Below are positions 11,878 through 22,832 of a DNA stretch of 64,000 bases, piece after piece. Under the pieces are notes generated by a model. That model was given only the letters and a program-made list of their open reading frames with translations, made no database searches and was not told the DNA's origin. Position numbers and translations under genes: made by a program. The stretch lies in assembly GCF_041260155.1 (NCBI RefSeq), contig NC_091944.1, positions 19,744,772-19,808,771 of the forward strand. The letters are read 5' to 3'. The stretch is from Ptychodera flava. Lineage: Eukaryota; Hemichordata; Enteropneusta; Ptychoderidae. The first letter of the stretch is position 1, and each line of letters opens with the position of its first letter.

Positions 11878-14800
11878 ATGACATCAGATAGCGACCGCCG
11901 CGAGCGGAGCTGGTTGTACTACATCGGCATCGTCGGTACAGGGGTGGTGACTTTCCCAAGTTGCTTGGGGTTGTTACAGCATCTTGTATTCAAACAACTT
12001 CATCTGAGCGCGTCTATGACGTTGTCACCTCTCCTAGGATTCGTATCAGTTGCTACCACAGGGATTATATCGTCTATCAGCATATGTGTGGTATCACCTG
12101 TATTGAAACGATTCTTGCACGACCATGGCACATCAATCAATACAGGTACAGTGCACAGGCGTACGGATGTTTCCTAGATCGTCGTCGGATGGGAAGTGAC
12201 GGACACTGCATGCACCGTGAGGCCGAAGGCCGAACCTCGGTACTGTATAACAATACAATACCGAGGTTCGGCCTTCGGCCTCACGGTGCATGCAGTGTCC
12301 GTCACTTCCCATCCGACGACGATCTAGGAAACATTCCGTACGCCTGTGGTACAGTGTGGTCATTCATTGGCAAATGTGGCAGTTCGCCAGATGCTATAAG
12401 TTGGTTATTCGTCATTGATCGACATGTTCGTTGATTCATCAAAGCATATGATAAAATATATATCATAAATGTATTAAACTTTACTTTACTTTACTTTATT
12501 GCTCAACAACACACTCAAGGAGTGTGGTAAGGCAAAAATTACAAAACTCTGCAAACACTAGAAGCTGCTGCTGGGGGAGGAACTAAAGTACAAGAAATAA
12601 TTTGGCAAGAGGTAGTTTATCTTTGTGAGTAAAGATATACATGAACTTTTCTCTGTCACTCAAATCAAGAAAGCCAGGATTATGCAAACTTGTGGATGAA
12701 AATAGACTATCTCGATAAGCTCTGTATTTTGGACATTCTATTACAAAGTGAAATTCATCCTCAACTAAAGACTTACAATACTTGGCAGTATCTTTCATTT
12801 GCAGGAACTTTTGGTATCGACCTTCTACCCAGTTCTGTTATTCTTAGTTTTTCAGCCACCTCCTATAGGTAAAAGATCTTATATCTAGCAAGTAACTTTA
12901 AAATTAAAATTTTGTCTTAAATAGTCTGTAAGTTCGGAGCTTATTCCTCTGCATTCCACACTTCCTTGTATCATATTATGAATGTTTCTCAGCCATGTTT
13001 GTTCATAAATTTCACGTAAACTATCATATACATTATTAACTGTGGAATTGATATTGCAAACACTAGACCATATATCACTCCCACTGTAAGAGCTCAATAT
13101 GCTTTGTATATAATTAGACCAATCTGAATTCAACCTGGATGTATAAGCAGATCTCAGTAAGATGACATCTGATAAAACAATCTATGCAGTATTTGAGCAT
13201 GTGCTTTATCACCATAAAGTGAATTGGATATCTACCCAGCTCTCCAACAACACCATCAGACGGTGCATGTTTAGAGACTCCTAGGATAAATCTATAATAA
13301 GATATACTAACATCATTGAGAAAGTTACACTCATCATTAATTTCATGTCCCCATATTTCACAGCCATATGTCATAATAGGAACAATTAAACTATCAAAGA
13401 GTGATAATGCAACTTTTACAGAAAGTGAACCATTTTGAAGGCCCTTACGAAGGCTGAAAAGAGCTTTCATTGCCTTCAATTTAAGATTGTGAAAATTACC
13501 TTTGAATTTACCATTTGGGGTAATGACAAAACCAAGGTAACTACTCTTTCACTAAGTCAAGAGTCACTCCATTGTAAGTGAGTGTAACTCCTTTTACAAG
13601 ATGACTACTTTTGTTGAACACAATAACTTTCGTTTTCTTTATGTTAATAGATTAAAAAGACGCATGGCTTTTGTGTCTTTTTGGCCAGGTAGATATAGAT
13701 ACACGAAAACGCTGAAGTTGTGATATGCAAAAAAGTACCTTACAGTTACACCCATGACATAAATCTCGGGGAGCTGTAATATTAAACCTTACTGCAATCC
13801 GTAGAGTAGCACCTCTCTACAGCTTGGTTGGGTTGTATCGGGGAATGGGGCACAACACACAATCGAGGGAGTGGTATGACGAAGGATCATAGGAAATTTG
13901 ACCTTAAACAGCACTAATTGGACATAAACTTAAAAGTGATATTGTACAAGAGAAAAGTGATAGATTATTTTTTCTCAATACAGGACAAAGACAACGTGAA
14001 GATGATTCAAACATCAGGTTTTTTAATCGTTGCACAGTTATTTACAATTTAAAGAAGAGGAATCTGATGCAGTTGGTACTGTTCAGTCCAGATAAATATA
14101 TACTGTGATATATTTTTGAAGTTCATATTTGGTCTCACTTTCTTGTGCTCGTAGATTCCAATACACATGATGATGACAACACTGATAAAACAGCTACACC
14201 TGAATTCATGCAATGCCTTCCTGTCTATGGTGTTGTCAGTGCTGCTGTCTTCAAGCTTTTCAATGGACATTTTAAATCTGTACTGCCAAGTGATTTGGTC
14301 AAACCAGGTAAGGAGACATGGTTTATTTTTACCGCGGCATACTTGCCTGAGTATAAGCCCCTCTCCTGCATATTGTGTTGCCAAACCAGGGGCTTATACT
14401 CAGACAAGTACCGTGCATACTGTGACATCGGTAGTGTGATGTAATCTTGCTATCATCCATTAATCTACCACTTTGTTGGTTGTGTTGTGTTGACATACAC
14501 ACAAAACCATAGACAGTGGAGTCCAAGATCTCCCGATCCACTGTCTGTGACACAACCAAGTAAGTCAGGAGCTACAAGTTGCTACAAGTTGTCAAATCAT
14601 AAGCTACCGTAGGTTTGGGTAAATTAATCAATCCATCAACAGTTTACGTGATGGTTTCTTTGCTAATATGAACAAAAATGAATTCAACGAATTTGCTTTG
14701 AACTGCGCATGGTGACTCCATCAAACTCTGCCAAAGTTCCCCAATCCTTTCAAAAACATTTGTATTCATATTCATTCATATGCTGAAGAGAGATAAACAA

Positions 14801-17800
14801 ACGAAGCAGAAAATAGACAAACTAATGCAATCGGATTGATTCAAATCACAGTTGTGAAAAAGTTAAACCAGTTCTCCCATCTGTATACATTCATTGAAGG
14901 CAATAATATTTATCTTGTAAAATCATATGTATTGCACAGTTTATTTCGTCACATTTAATCTAGATATTCTTGTGTAAAAGAGAAGAAAAATAGATAAGTC
15001 TTTAATACATCCAGGCTGAATTTCAACTTCTGCATATTGTGTCTGTCAGGTGCTTTTGCCAGAGAGAGTGTCCGTGCTACCGTGAAGTATGCAAATAGTT
15101 CTCAAAGGAAGAAAATACAGAGTATAGGAAAGCAACATGGTTGTCACAGTTGTGGAAGATGGTTGAAGGTGAAGTTTTACATCGCTGATCACCAACCACC
15201 TATAGCTGTAAGTATTCAATATATAAACTGCAAGTGATCCTGTAATTATGCTAAACATTTGATAAACAAAAAAAAAAATGGTTAGAAGTCTATGTGATAT
15301 ATTCTTTAACCTTTTCACCATCATGGTATGGTCCAATTATCAATGGGCAGTGCGGACCTGTTAAGGTAGTATGCGCCTCAACAGTGAAAGCCCTAAACTG
15401 TTGCTCAAGCTGTCCTCAAAGAGTATTTCAACCACTCTCTTTCAAAATTAAGAATGAAAAATCGGGGTTCACTGCGCAAATTTTGGAACTAGAGAAACAA
15501 ATTACCAAAGATTTACTGATATTTGAAATTCAAAATGACTGCCATCCCTATATTAAATATATGGAAGGAATATTAGATTTTTTTAAAAAGTAAGACAATA
15601 AAAAGTTTACCAAGAGCTTTAAAATGAACCCCACAAGTGATATATCAGAAAAGAATTGTAAAAGTTTGAGAGTCTGAATATCTGTCCCCGAGGCACATTC
15701 TACACAGTATGGGAAAAATTCTGATGCCCATCACAGGATTATGGCCGTACTGTACTGCAGTAAAAATTTTACAGGACTCACATGTGTAATGAACCAAGAT
15801 AAACAACTATTTGTATGATTCATTGTCAAATTTATGCCAAAATGACTTTTTGCATTGACCGGAACGTCGGTATGTATTGTTTCAGTTATTTTGTTTCTTT
15901 GTCTGTAAGGGCATATACCAGTGGAAGCATTGAATCATGTGCTGTTCATGCCATATACCGGTAGATATCACTGACTTGGTGGCAAATCAATAATTCTTTC
16001 GAAAGTAATTCATAAACTTAAAGGGGAAGTTCACCAAGGATGATTTTTACATATGTGGTAGCTCTGTGGTCATTTACCCAGGAAAAACTATTTTCACCAT
16101 TTATAACTCGCAGGATTTTTTATAAAAAACGATAAAAAGTACAGGAAGTTGCCCATGTAATTTGAATCATGGGAAAAAAGCTCCAAACTTGGAGCTTGCA
16201 TAATGTGATATGGAAGGGACCATCTTCGGATGGGTATGGCCCCCACATTGTCCACTCACAGTAACACAGTAGTAAACAGCAACACAAAATCTGACAGTGG
16301 AAAGTTTATTACAAGTGATTCATTGTTTATGCAAGGATACTCAGTATAAACAAAAATAATGTAAATACGCACAGCCTGGTTTAAGCATGGGTGAGTGGAC
16401 AATGCCATACCCATGGGAAAATGGTCCCTTCCATATCACATTATGCAAGCTCCAAGCTTGGCGCTTTTTCCCATGATTCAAATTACATGGGCAACTTCCT
16501 GTACTATTTCTATCGTTTTTTGTAAAAAATCTTGCAAGTTATAAATGGCGAAAATAGCTTTTCCGGGGTAAGTGACCACAAAGCTAGCACATATGTAAAA
16601 ATCATCCTTGGTGAACTTCCCCTTTAAAGAGCATTGTCTAACATTTCTAATACATCATATGTAAATGCCATCAATCAATATGTACATTATCGGTGAACTG
16701 TGTTTAACTTTGAAAAACTGAATGGTGTTCAAGTCGCAACCCAGTAAGACCGTCAGGCTGAATTTGAGTGAATGAATTCCAAGATTTTCAATGGTGACAT
16801 TTTAGGGAGTACACAAGGAGCATGGCACTTTGCTGTGCTGTAGGCAAGCTACTGGTTACATGAGAGTTAAGAACGTGTGTGTTAGATTCACTAAGTCAGT
16901 GGAATGCTAAGGGAGCGTTCAGTTTTTACGGCCTGGGGGGGGGGGGGCCGGCAAAATCTTGTCGCCGGTGTAAAAAAAATATAGAACCCCCCCCCTGCAT
17001 TTTCTGTGAAAAAAAGATGACCCCCCCCCCCTTTGTCAGACGAAAAAAATTGATGACCCCCCCCCCCCCCCCCCTGAAAAATAACAAAAACCCATATGTC
17101 AAATTTACCCGCATGGTTTGGATTTGAACTTCGGTACACGACACACTTTATTCGTGTAGCAGAGATGCCAGTGCACAAACTTCTCAGCCACATCCATTGA
17201 AACGTCTGTTAATTAGGACGACTGTAAGGCAATTTTTAACTTCATTTCCATAGACAACTCATGTCCATGGACATTGTATAAAGTAAACTTTATTGGAGTG
17301 GTTCGCCAAAGGCAGCCCTCCGGTTAAGAGGGTCATGGGCCATTACGTAAAGTCAACTTTATTCTAGTGGGCCACCAAAGGAGGCACGCCGGTAAAGAGG
17401 GTCGATCATGGCCATTGCATAAAGTAGACTTTACTGGACAGGGCCGCTGAAGGCGCGCGGCCATTACCATTATTCAGTGCGTGATCCCAGGGGTCCCTCA
17501 AAAATGTTTCTAATACAAGCCGCGGCTTCAATTGGGAATTTTACGGTAAGATTGCCATGGGGTATTACAAAAAGTCAATTTATTGTAGTGGGCCGCCACA
17601 GGCGGCCCGCCAGTAAAGAGGGTCAATCATGGCTATTGCATGAAGTAAACCTAATTGGAACGGCCCGCCAAAGGCGTCTGCCCGTTAGAGGGTCATGGGT
17701 AGTACATAATGTATATTTATTGTAGTGGGCCGCCGAAGGCGGCCGCCGGTAAAGAGGATCGATCATGGCCATGGCATAAAGTGAACTTTATTGTTGGTAT

Positions 17801-19827
17801 TATGTTTTTGAAAATGTGGTGACCCCCCCCCCCCCCTTTCCTACCAGTGAAAAAGTGATGACCGCCCCTTTGCGGATTCCAAAATTACGATGACCCCCCC
17901 CCCCGGATTTTGCCCCCCCCCCCCCCGGCCGTAAAAACTGAACGGTCCCTAACTTACCAGAAAAACCATCAGATTTGTATTTATTTTGGGAGATTTTGTG
18001 CATAGCTGTAATGTCAAATGTTTACTCTTACACCACAAAAGAGATTTTAAAAAGATGTAACAAAAAGACATAACTTTCATGTAAGAAAACTCTTTTTATA
18101 ACCTCATTCCATGTTTCAAGTACTGCTTAAAGGGAAACGGTAGTCGGAATTGCGCCTGTTTGAGTTTCCTGATTACAAATAATGTATTTTATGCACAACT
18201 TTCATCAATTACCATCGTACCTTGGAACCCAATGTTTGCATTGATCGAAGGGGTCCCATACAACCTTTGAGTGCAGTTCCGACGACTGAATCCCTTTAAA
18301 ATTGCATCAGAATTTTTCCCATACTTTGTTGCAAGTAAACTTTCAAGAAAACGTGACCAAAAGTATAGACTTGGTTCAAGTCTGTGATTTGTGAATGTTT
18401 GAGTGGAGTAAACGCAATGATTTGTATGTTGCTTTCTGAAACGCGCGCGTGAGTGGACGCGATGAGTAGGGTGAACGCGATGAGTGGAGTGAACGCTATA
18501 CAGCGGAGTTTCACCCGGAATCACAGACTTGGCTTTCTTGCACGATCTGCGTTGCTATAAATTATTCATGAGATGACGTTTTTCTTTACTCATATATTAT
18601 TCATAAGATGACATCGCTAAATTTTACACATTGGGAGGAGTTACCAATTGACCCAAACGAGACGTGCATAAAACTCACATGGCATTGTTGACAAAATGTC
18701 GAGTGCGATCACTCCCACAAAAGTCAGCACGACCTCTGTTGTATCACCGAAAACGCGTGAAAATATCTGTGTTGTTTGTGGGGCCCATGTTGCAAAATGC
18801 GAAAATCGTCGCCGGTTTATTCAAGGATGGAAAAAGACACCGTCCTTACAGTTGTAGCCTGTTCTTGTGCCCAAAGCGAAGGAAATCAAAACAATGTGGG
18901 GCGACTTCGTATGTCAGTGATTTTCCGCTGCCGGTTGGTGCGCAGACGAACACATCTTTTTTCCTCAATGTAACTCTCAACAAGCTTTCTTTGGTAATCT
19001 CGCATGATTAGCGATGGTCGACCGATCAGTAGTAAAACGCGGTTGATGTACGAACTTGATGCCATTATTCGCCCAGATATAAAACGTATAGTACTCGATG
19101 TCTAGCTTTGCACGGAGATGACAACAAACTTTTTAATGCATGCAGAGGTTTATTAGCAATGCGTTCTTCTTATTGGCCAGAATAACGGCGGGGGCTGTCA
19201 ATCATTTTATATTTGCTCTACGTCACTGTGTACACAGTCCGTCTCACCGCCTGTACTTTGCAAGAAGTCCAAGTCGGTGAATCCGGCAGAAACTAACTCA
19301 CTACTGCGCAGACTCAAACGTGACGCATTCAATCGCTGGGAAAACCTGGCGTGAGCTGCCAAATTCCGGATAGGTTTGTACAAAATAGGAGAGACACAAG
19401 AGAAACTATTATAAATGATTTTATTTTTAAAATTCACCGACTTGAACCAAGTCTACCAAAAGTATTGCAATATCCAGTTTTGATTATCATTTCTTTTTCT
19501 CTCAAGAAAATTACATTGTTGTGAAACGAAACACAATAATAAAACATATAAATTCTTTTCTCCTTTCTGTTTGTTCACATCTTTTGATCCCCACAGATTG
19601 TGTTGCAGAATTCCAAAGCCAACAGGAAACCTCTTCAGGATCAGAGATTTTACCCACAATGCACCAAGTGTGCCAAGAAGCAGAGACACTGCGTCAGCAA
19701 ACCAGCTGTGAGGAAATTGGTGACGCACGCAACATCGCTGAGAAGATATCATTTCTTTCTTCCACTTCCCTTGCTCCTACCACCATCAACTTTACAGCTT
19801 GTCATGGACCTTTTGAAACCAAGGTGA
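11878..19827 (+). CDS. Unrecognised membrane protein with CxxC-DHQPP-CxxC signature, four coding exons
   Basis: Exons 11878-12145, 14155-14307, 15050-15207 and 19597-19827 join with matching phases (1, 1, 0) into 269 residues. I do not recognise the family. Exon 1 has two hydrophobic stretches, at about residues 13-38 and 47-75, so the N-terminus is likely membrane-embedded. An Asp/Thr-rich linker follows, then a third weakly hydrophobic stretch around LPVYGVVSAAVF. The conserved-looking core is FARESVRATVKYA, then HGCHSCGR, then FYIADHQPP, then QRFYPQCTKCAKKQ. Two CxxC pairs and the His/Asp of DHQPP could bind a metal, as in HNH-like or zinc-ribbon folds; that is inference. Intron 1 starts 9 bases before a 195-bp palindrome and also holds a LINE. 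Intron 3 is 4.4 kb and full of MITEs. AATAAA at 20355-20360 could end the transcript. Confidence 0.75.
12154..12348. repeat. Near-perfect 195-bp palindrome in intron 1
   Basis: Arms at 12154-12242 and 12259-12348 are reverse complements with about one indel, around a 16-base loop. The GC-rich arms contain GAGGCCGAAGGCCGAAC. The near identity implies recent origin or ongoing homogenisation. It begins 9 bases after the exon-1 donor. It has no obvious target-site duplication and no coding capacity. Confidence 0.9.
12478..13660 (-). mobile_element. 5'-truncated non-LTR retrotransposon (LINE), reverse-transcriptase C-terminal part
   Basis: Read on the minus strand, the fragments follow the order of a LINE ORF2 tail: KTKVIVFNKS, then ALSLFDSLIVPIMTYGCEIWG with ILGV and GELGRYP downstream, then a Cys/His segment VEDEFHFVIECPKY near 12740. 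The reading frame is interrupted by at least a frameshift near 13545, so it is inactive. The 3' end at about 12480 carries an AATAAAG/TAAAG tandem tail and a small CACTCC/GGAGTG stem. The order of motifs suits CR1/L2/Jockey-like elements, but the clade is not certain. It lies antisense in intron 1 of the gene at 11878. Confidence 0.85.
14339..14411. repeat. Inverted repeat just inside intron 2
   Basis: GAGTATAAGCCCCT in the left arm is answered by AGGGGCTTATACTC in the right arm, extended by ACTTG/CAAGT, giving arms of about 24 bases. It begins about 30 bases after the exon-2 donor (14308). Nothing coding. Confidence 0.75.
14475..14559. repeat. Nested inverted repeat
   Basis: The outer arms TTGGTTGTG (14475) and CACAACCAA (ending 14559) enclose inner arms AGACAGTGG and CCACTGTCT. 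It is a small foldback next to the one at 14339, in the same intron. Confidence 0.65.
15306..15364. mobile_element. 59-bp TTAA-flanked mini-MITE
   Basis: It starts TTAACCTTTTCACC and ends GGACCTGTTAA. A related copy is at 32857-32923 with the same CCATGGT core and a TTAA right edge. The TTAA edges resemble the target duplications made by piggyBac-type transposases. It abuts the next element directly. Confidence 0.55.
15363..15704 (+). mobile_element. About 340-bp MITE, GGTAG..GCGCCTC family, copy 1
   Basis: It begins AAGGTAGTATGCGCCTC and ends with the near reverse complement GAGGCACATTCTAC. The same internal sequence recurs at 29399-29746, 34123-34470 (inverted), 34761-35117 and 50488-50860 (inverted), plus a partial copy at 34480-34670. 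Shared words include CAACCACTCTCTTTC and AGAGCTTTAAAATGAACC. There is no coding capacity. Confidence 0.8.
16018..16627. mobile_element. 610-bp TTAA-flanked foldback MITE
   Basis: It starts TTAAAGGGGAAGTTCACC at 16018 and ends with the exact complement GGTGAACTTCCCCTTTAA at 16627. The inverted arms run about 250 bases each (to about 16268 and from about 16375) with few differences, around a centre of roughly 105 bases. TTAA edges point to piggyBac-type mobilisation. It lies in intron 3 of the gene at 11878. Confidence 0.9.
16908..17951. mobile_element. 1.04-kb inverted-repeat element with poly-G/poly-C tracts
   Basis: The left end AGGGAGCGTTCAGTTTTTAC and the right end GTAAAAACTGAACGGTCCCT are inverted copies. 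Each is followed inward by GGCC and a long G or C run. Several C9-C16 tracts preceded by TGA sit behind each end, and a 70-bp minisatellite fills the centre. The Pro- and Gly-rich frames here come from the homopolymers and are not genes. Confidence 0.85.
17278..17795. repeat. About 70-bp minisatellite inside the 16908 element
   Basis: About seven degenerate units recur, marked by AAAGTNAACTTTATTG near 17280, 17350, 17420, 17569, 17642, 17711 and 17780. Each is followed by a GGCCGCC(A)AAGGCGGCC-like palindrome and GGTAAAGAGGGTC. Some neighbouring pairs also match over longer stretches, such as GATCATGGCCAT. Confidence 0.75.
18127..18299. mobile_element. 173-bp TTAA-flanked MITE
   Basis: It starts TTAAAGGGAAACGGTAGTCG and ends CGACTGAATCCCTTTAA, with inner GGAATTGCG / TGCAGTTCC also partly complementary. 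The TTAA edges and A/T-GGG start are like those of the other TTAA elements in the window. Intronic. Confidence 0.65.
18696..18857 (+). other. Coding-like fragment with a C-x2-C start motif
   Basis: ATG at 18696 opens 53 codons containing ICVVCGAHVAKCENRRRF. This resembles the N-terminal zinc-binding segment (CxxCG...RR.L/F) that begins many multi-copy invertebrate proteins. It stops at 18857 with no consensus donor at the end. It lies in sense orientation in intron 3 of the gene at 11878. It may be a gene fragment, a lone exon or chance. I cannot assign a function. Confidence 0.3.
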
Positions 19828-21180
19828 TGACCTTTGGTTGTCAAGGTTATGACCCTGTCTTCTCAGTAACACCTTGACAACAGCAACAAGCAAACGTACC
19901 ATGACTGCAGTTTTCTAAAACTCTTTAGTTGTCAATGATATAGTTGAACAGAGGAACCGGCACTAAAACAAGTCAAGGGATTTTTGTCAAATCTTTTCAG
20001 ATACTTCCTTCCATTGTTTCATGTCAATGAAACAGAATTTAAGGTTATTTTTATTCAGCAACAGTGTTAGGGTATGTATTTGAGAAGCAATCATAAAAAC
20101 TTATCAGTCAAATTCAAATGATGATGACTTTGTCCTCTTTGACAGTGGTATAATTTTTGTATTTACCAAAAGTATAATGTATTAACAAAGACTTATACAC
20201 ACAAGAATTATCATAAAAATATATTTCATCCTAATTTCAATTTGTGCCGAAGAGGGATTCTTTTAAATATGTTTGAGTAATTTTGACTCATAATTATTAT
20301 TTGTGAATCAAGAGTGTTGAGGTTTTAAGGGTCTGTACTATATATCTTTTCAAAAATAAAATAAAATCACATTATTTGTTTGTTTTTACACCTGGAAGAT
20401 GTGAAATACCTTCTTGATCTTAACTTGTTCATCCCCATTCTCCGTAAACAAATCCATACTTGCCATTGATAACAATGGAGTTGGGTGAAACCATGGTTGT
20501 AAAGGGGGTGAACCTATTCAGTCACTTGTATTTGTAAAGGCTAATCACTACTTTTTAAAGTTAGAAATAACGCATATGCCAAAAACACGGGCTACTTATA
20601 TTCCACAAGTGAACGTGGCTGACACGTATATTTTACCATATACGGATATATGCAAATTTGTAGTGACTGACTTGTCTAATAATATGGACCACAAACCCAT
20701 ACAATGTCAAACAATGACATGATGAGCATCCAAAATGACCTTGCCCTACTTCATACTGAGTTTGGCACTTTGCCAGAACAGCTGAGGTGGCTCATTAGCA
20801 TATATTCATTGTTAATATCTGATATCATGTAATAGGCCACTTGATCTCAGTGGCCTGGCCATGAGGAGAGAGCCCAGGGTAACCCCTTCTCTATCAGCAT
20901 CTTTGAGATATCTAAAACAGGATCAACCTATATATAATACAATGATGTAATACCAGCAAAATTCATGACTTTGTTCACTTAATAGAATGCAATACAAAAA
21001 TGGGCAATTAAATTTTGCGATGTCACTGAGGACAAATCTGTCCCTATAAGTGTAGCATGCAGATACCTGCAAAAAACTCAATCAACCAGCATTGTTGTGT
21101 AAAGGATGACAGTCTGTCTTTGTAGAGTTCATCCGATGCTAAATGAACCATATTTATTTACATTGACATTTGAATTATTC
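19828..21180 (+). other. Probable 3' UTR, then spacer without a gene
   Basis: The sequence after the stop at 19827 is AT-rich, and AATAAA at 20355-20360 is a plausible polyadenylation signal for the gene at 11878. From about 20400 to 21180 I see no gene, repeat array or RNA gene. Confidence 0.4.
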
Positions 21181-21183
21181 TTT

Positions 21184-22832
21184 TTAGCTCCGCTGTCAGC
21201 GACGCGGAGCTTATCAAATAGGTTGATTTTCCGTCGTCGTCCGTCGTCGTCGTCGTCCGTCGTCGTCGTCGTCGTCGTCCGTCGTCGTCCATCAACAATT
21301 GCCTTCTCCTCTGAAACCACAAGTCCAATTGCTTTGAAATTTTATATGCAGCTCACTTGGGGTGACCTCACTTAAGTTTGTTCAAATCGTAGTGAAATTT
21401 GCATATTTGTATTTTTGGGCATTTTTTGGTGTTTTTGGTAAAAAAATCTTCTTCTCTGAAACCGCTTGTCTGATTGCTTTGAAATTTAATATGCAGTTTA
21501 CTTAGGGTGACTTCAGACAGATTTGTTCAAATTGTGGTGAAATTTGCATATTTGTATTTTTAAGGCAATTTTTGTCATTTTTGGTAAAAAAATCTTTAAA
21601 AATCTTCTCCTTCAAAACTACCAGTCAGATAGCTTTGATATTTGGTACATATGTCCCTAGGGATGATCTATTTCAGATTTGTTCAAATTGTGCAGAAATA
21701 TGCAAATTTGCATTTTTAAGGCAATTTTTGCGATTTTTGGTCAAAAAATGTATTTCTCAAAAAGTACTGGTCTGATAGTTTTGAAATTTGGCATACAGGT
21801 TTCTATAGATGAACTAAGTAATATATATTGGATTTCTGATGAAATCTGTAATTTTGTATTTTAGGGGCAATTTTTGCCATTTTTGGTCAAAAAATATGTA
21901 TTTCCAAAAGTACTCATCTGATAGCTTTGAAACTTGGTATGCAGGTTCCTACAGATGAACTAAATGATATTTGTTGAAATTATGATGAAATCTGCAATTT
22001 TGTATTTTTGGGGCAATTTTTGCCACTTTTGGTCAAAAAATGTGTATTTCCAAAACTACTCATCTGATAGCTTTGCAATTTGGTATACAGGTTCCTACAG
22101 ATCACCTTAATGATATTTATTGAAATTATGATGAAATCTGCAATTTTGTAATTTTGGGGCAATTTTTGCCATTTTTGGTCAAAAAATGTGTTTCTCAAAA
22201 AGTACTGGTCTGATAGCTTTGAAATTTGGTATACAGGTTTCTACAGATGAGCTAAGTAATATATATTGAACTTCTGATGAAATCTGTAATTTTGTATTTT
22301 TGGGGCAATTTTTGCCAATTTTGGTCAAAAAACGTTTATTTCCAAAACTACTCATCTGATAGCTTTGAAATTTGGTATAGAGGTTTCTATAGATGAACTA
22401 AATAATATTTATTCAAATTATGATGAAATCTGCAATTTTAAATTTTTGGGTCAATTTTTTCCATTTTTGGTTAAAAAATGTGTTTCTCAAAAAGTATTGT
22501 TCAACAGCTTTGAAATTTGGTATACAGGTTTCTATAGATGAACTAAATTTGATCTTTTGAAATTATGATGAAATCTGCAAATTTTATTTTTTGGGGCAAT
22601 TGTTGCCATTTTTGGTCAGAAAATTTTATTCTCCAAAAAAATACTCATCAGATAGCTTTGGTTGACATGTTCTTAGGGATGATCCAATGTGATATATTCA
22701 AAGTACAATGAAATCTTCTATGGTCACTGCATTGAGCTATCAAAGATTTCCACCTTCTTCATCAACATGTGTCAAAAATAGTTATTCTCTACATAAACAC
22801 AGCGGAGCTATATCGGCCGCTAGGTCGCTTGT
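21184..22832. mobile_element. Hairpin-headed tandem-repeat element
   Basis: The left end is a hairpin, TAGCTCCGC..GCGGAGCTT, followed by a GTCGTC-rich run (21229-21290). An array of about 147-bp units follows. The right end shows GCGGAGCTATATCGGCCGC at about 22802. The layout (hairpin head, GTC-rich run, then units with TCTGATAGCTTTGAAATTTG) resembles multi-copy repeats seen in several marine invertebrate genomes. The mechanism is unknown and no protein is encoded. Confidence 0.65.
21310..22720. repeat. Tandem array of about 147-bp units
   Basis: The word GATAGCTTTGAAATTTGG recurs near 21628, 21773, 21918, 22066, 22211, 22356, 22502 and 22650. More diverged units lie at 21320 and 21470. Each unit also has GGCAATTTTTGCCATTTTTGG. 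Middle units are the most alike and edge units the most diverged, as expected from unequal exchange. Confidence 0.88.

Noticed and set aside
11961-12434. 157-codon plus frame and its minus-strand twin
   Set aside because: They are generated by the palindrome at 12154-12348, which gives the same peptide on both strands. The real frame leaves at the donor at 12146.
16879-17193. Pro- and Gly-rich frames on both strands
   Set aside because: They are translations of C and G homopolymer runs inside an inverted-repeat element.
21106-21375. Ser/Val/Arg-rich frames around 21230
   Set aside because: They arise from the GTCGTC run of the hairpin-headed element.
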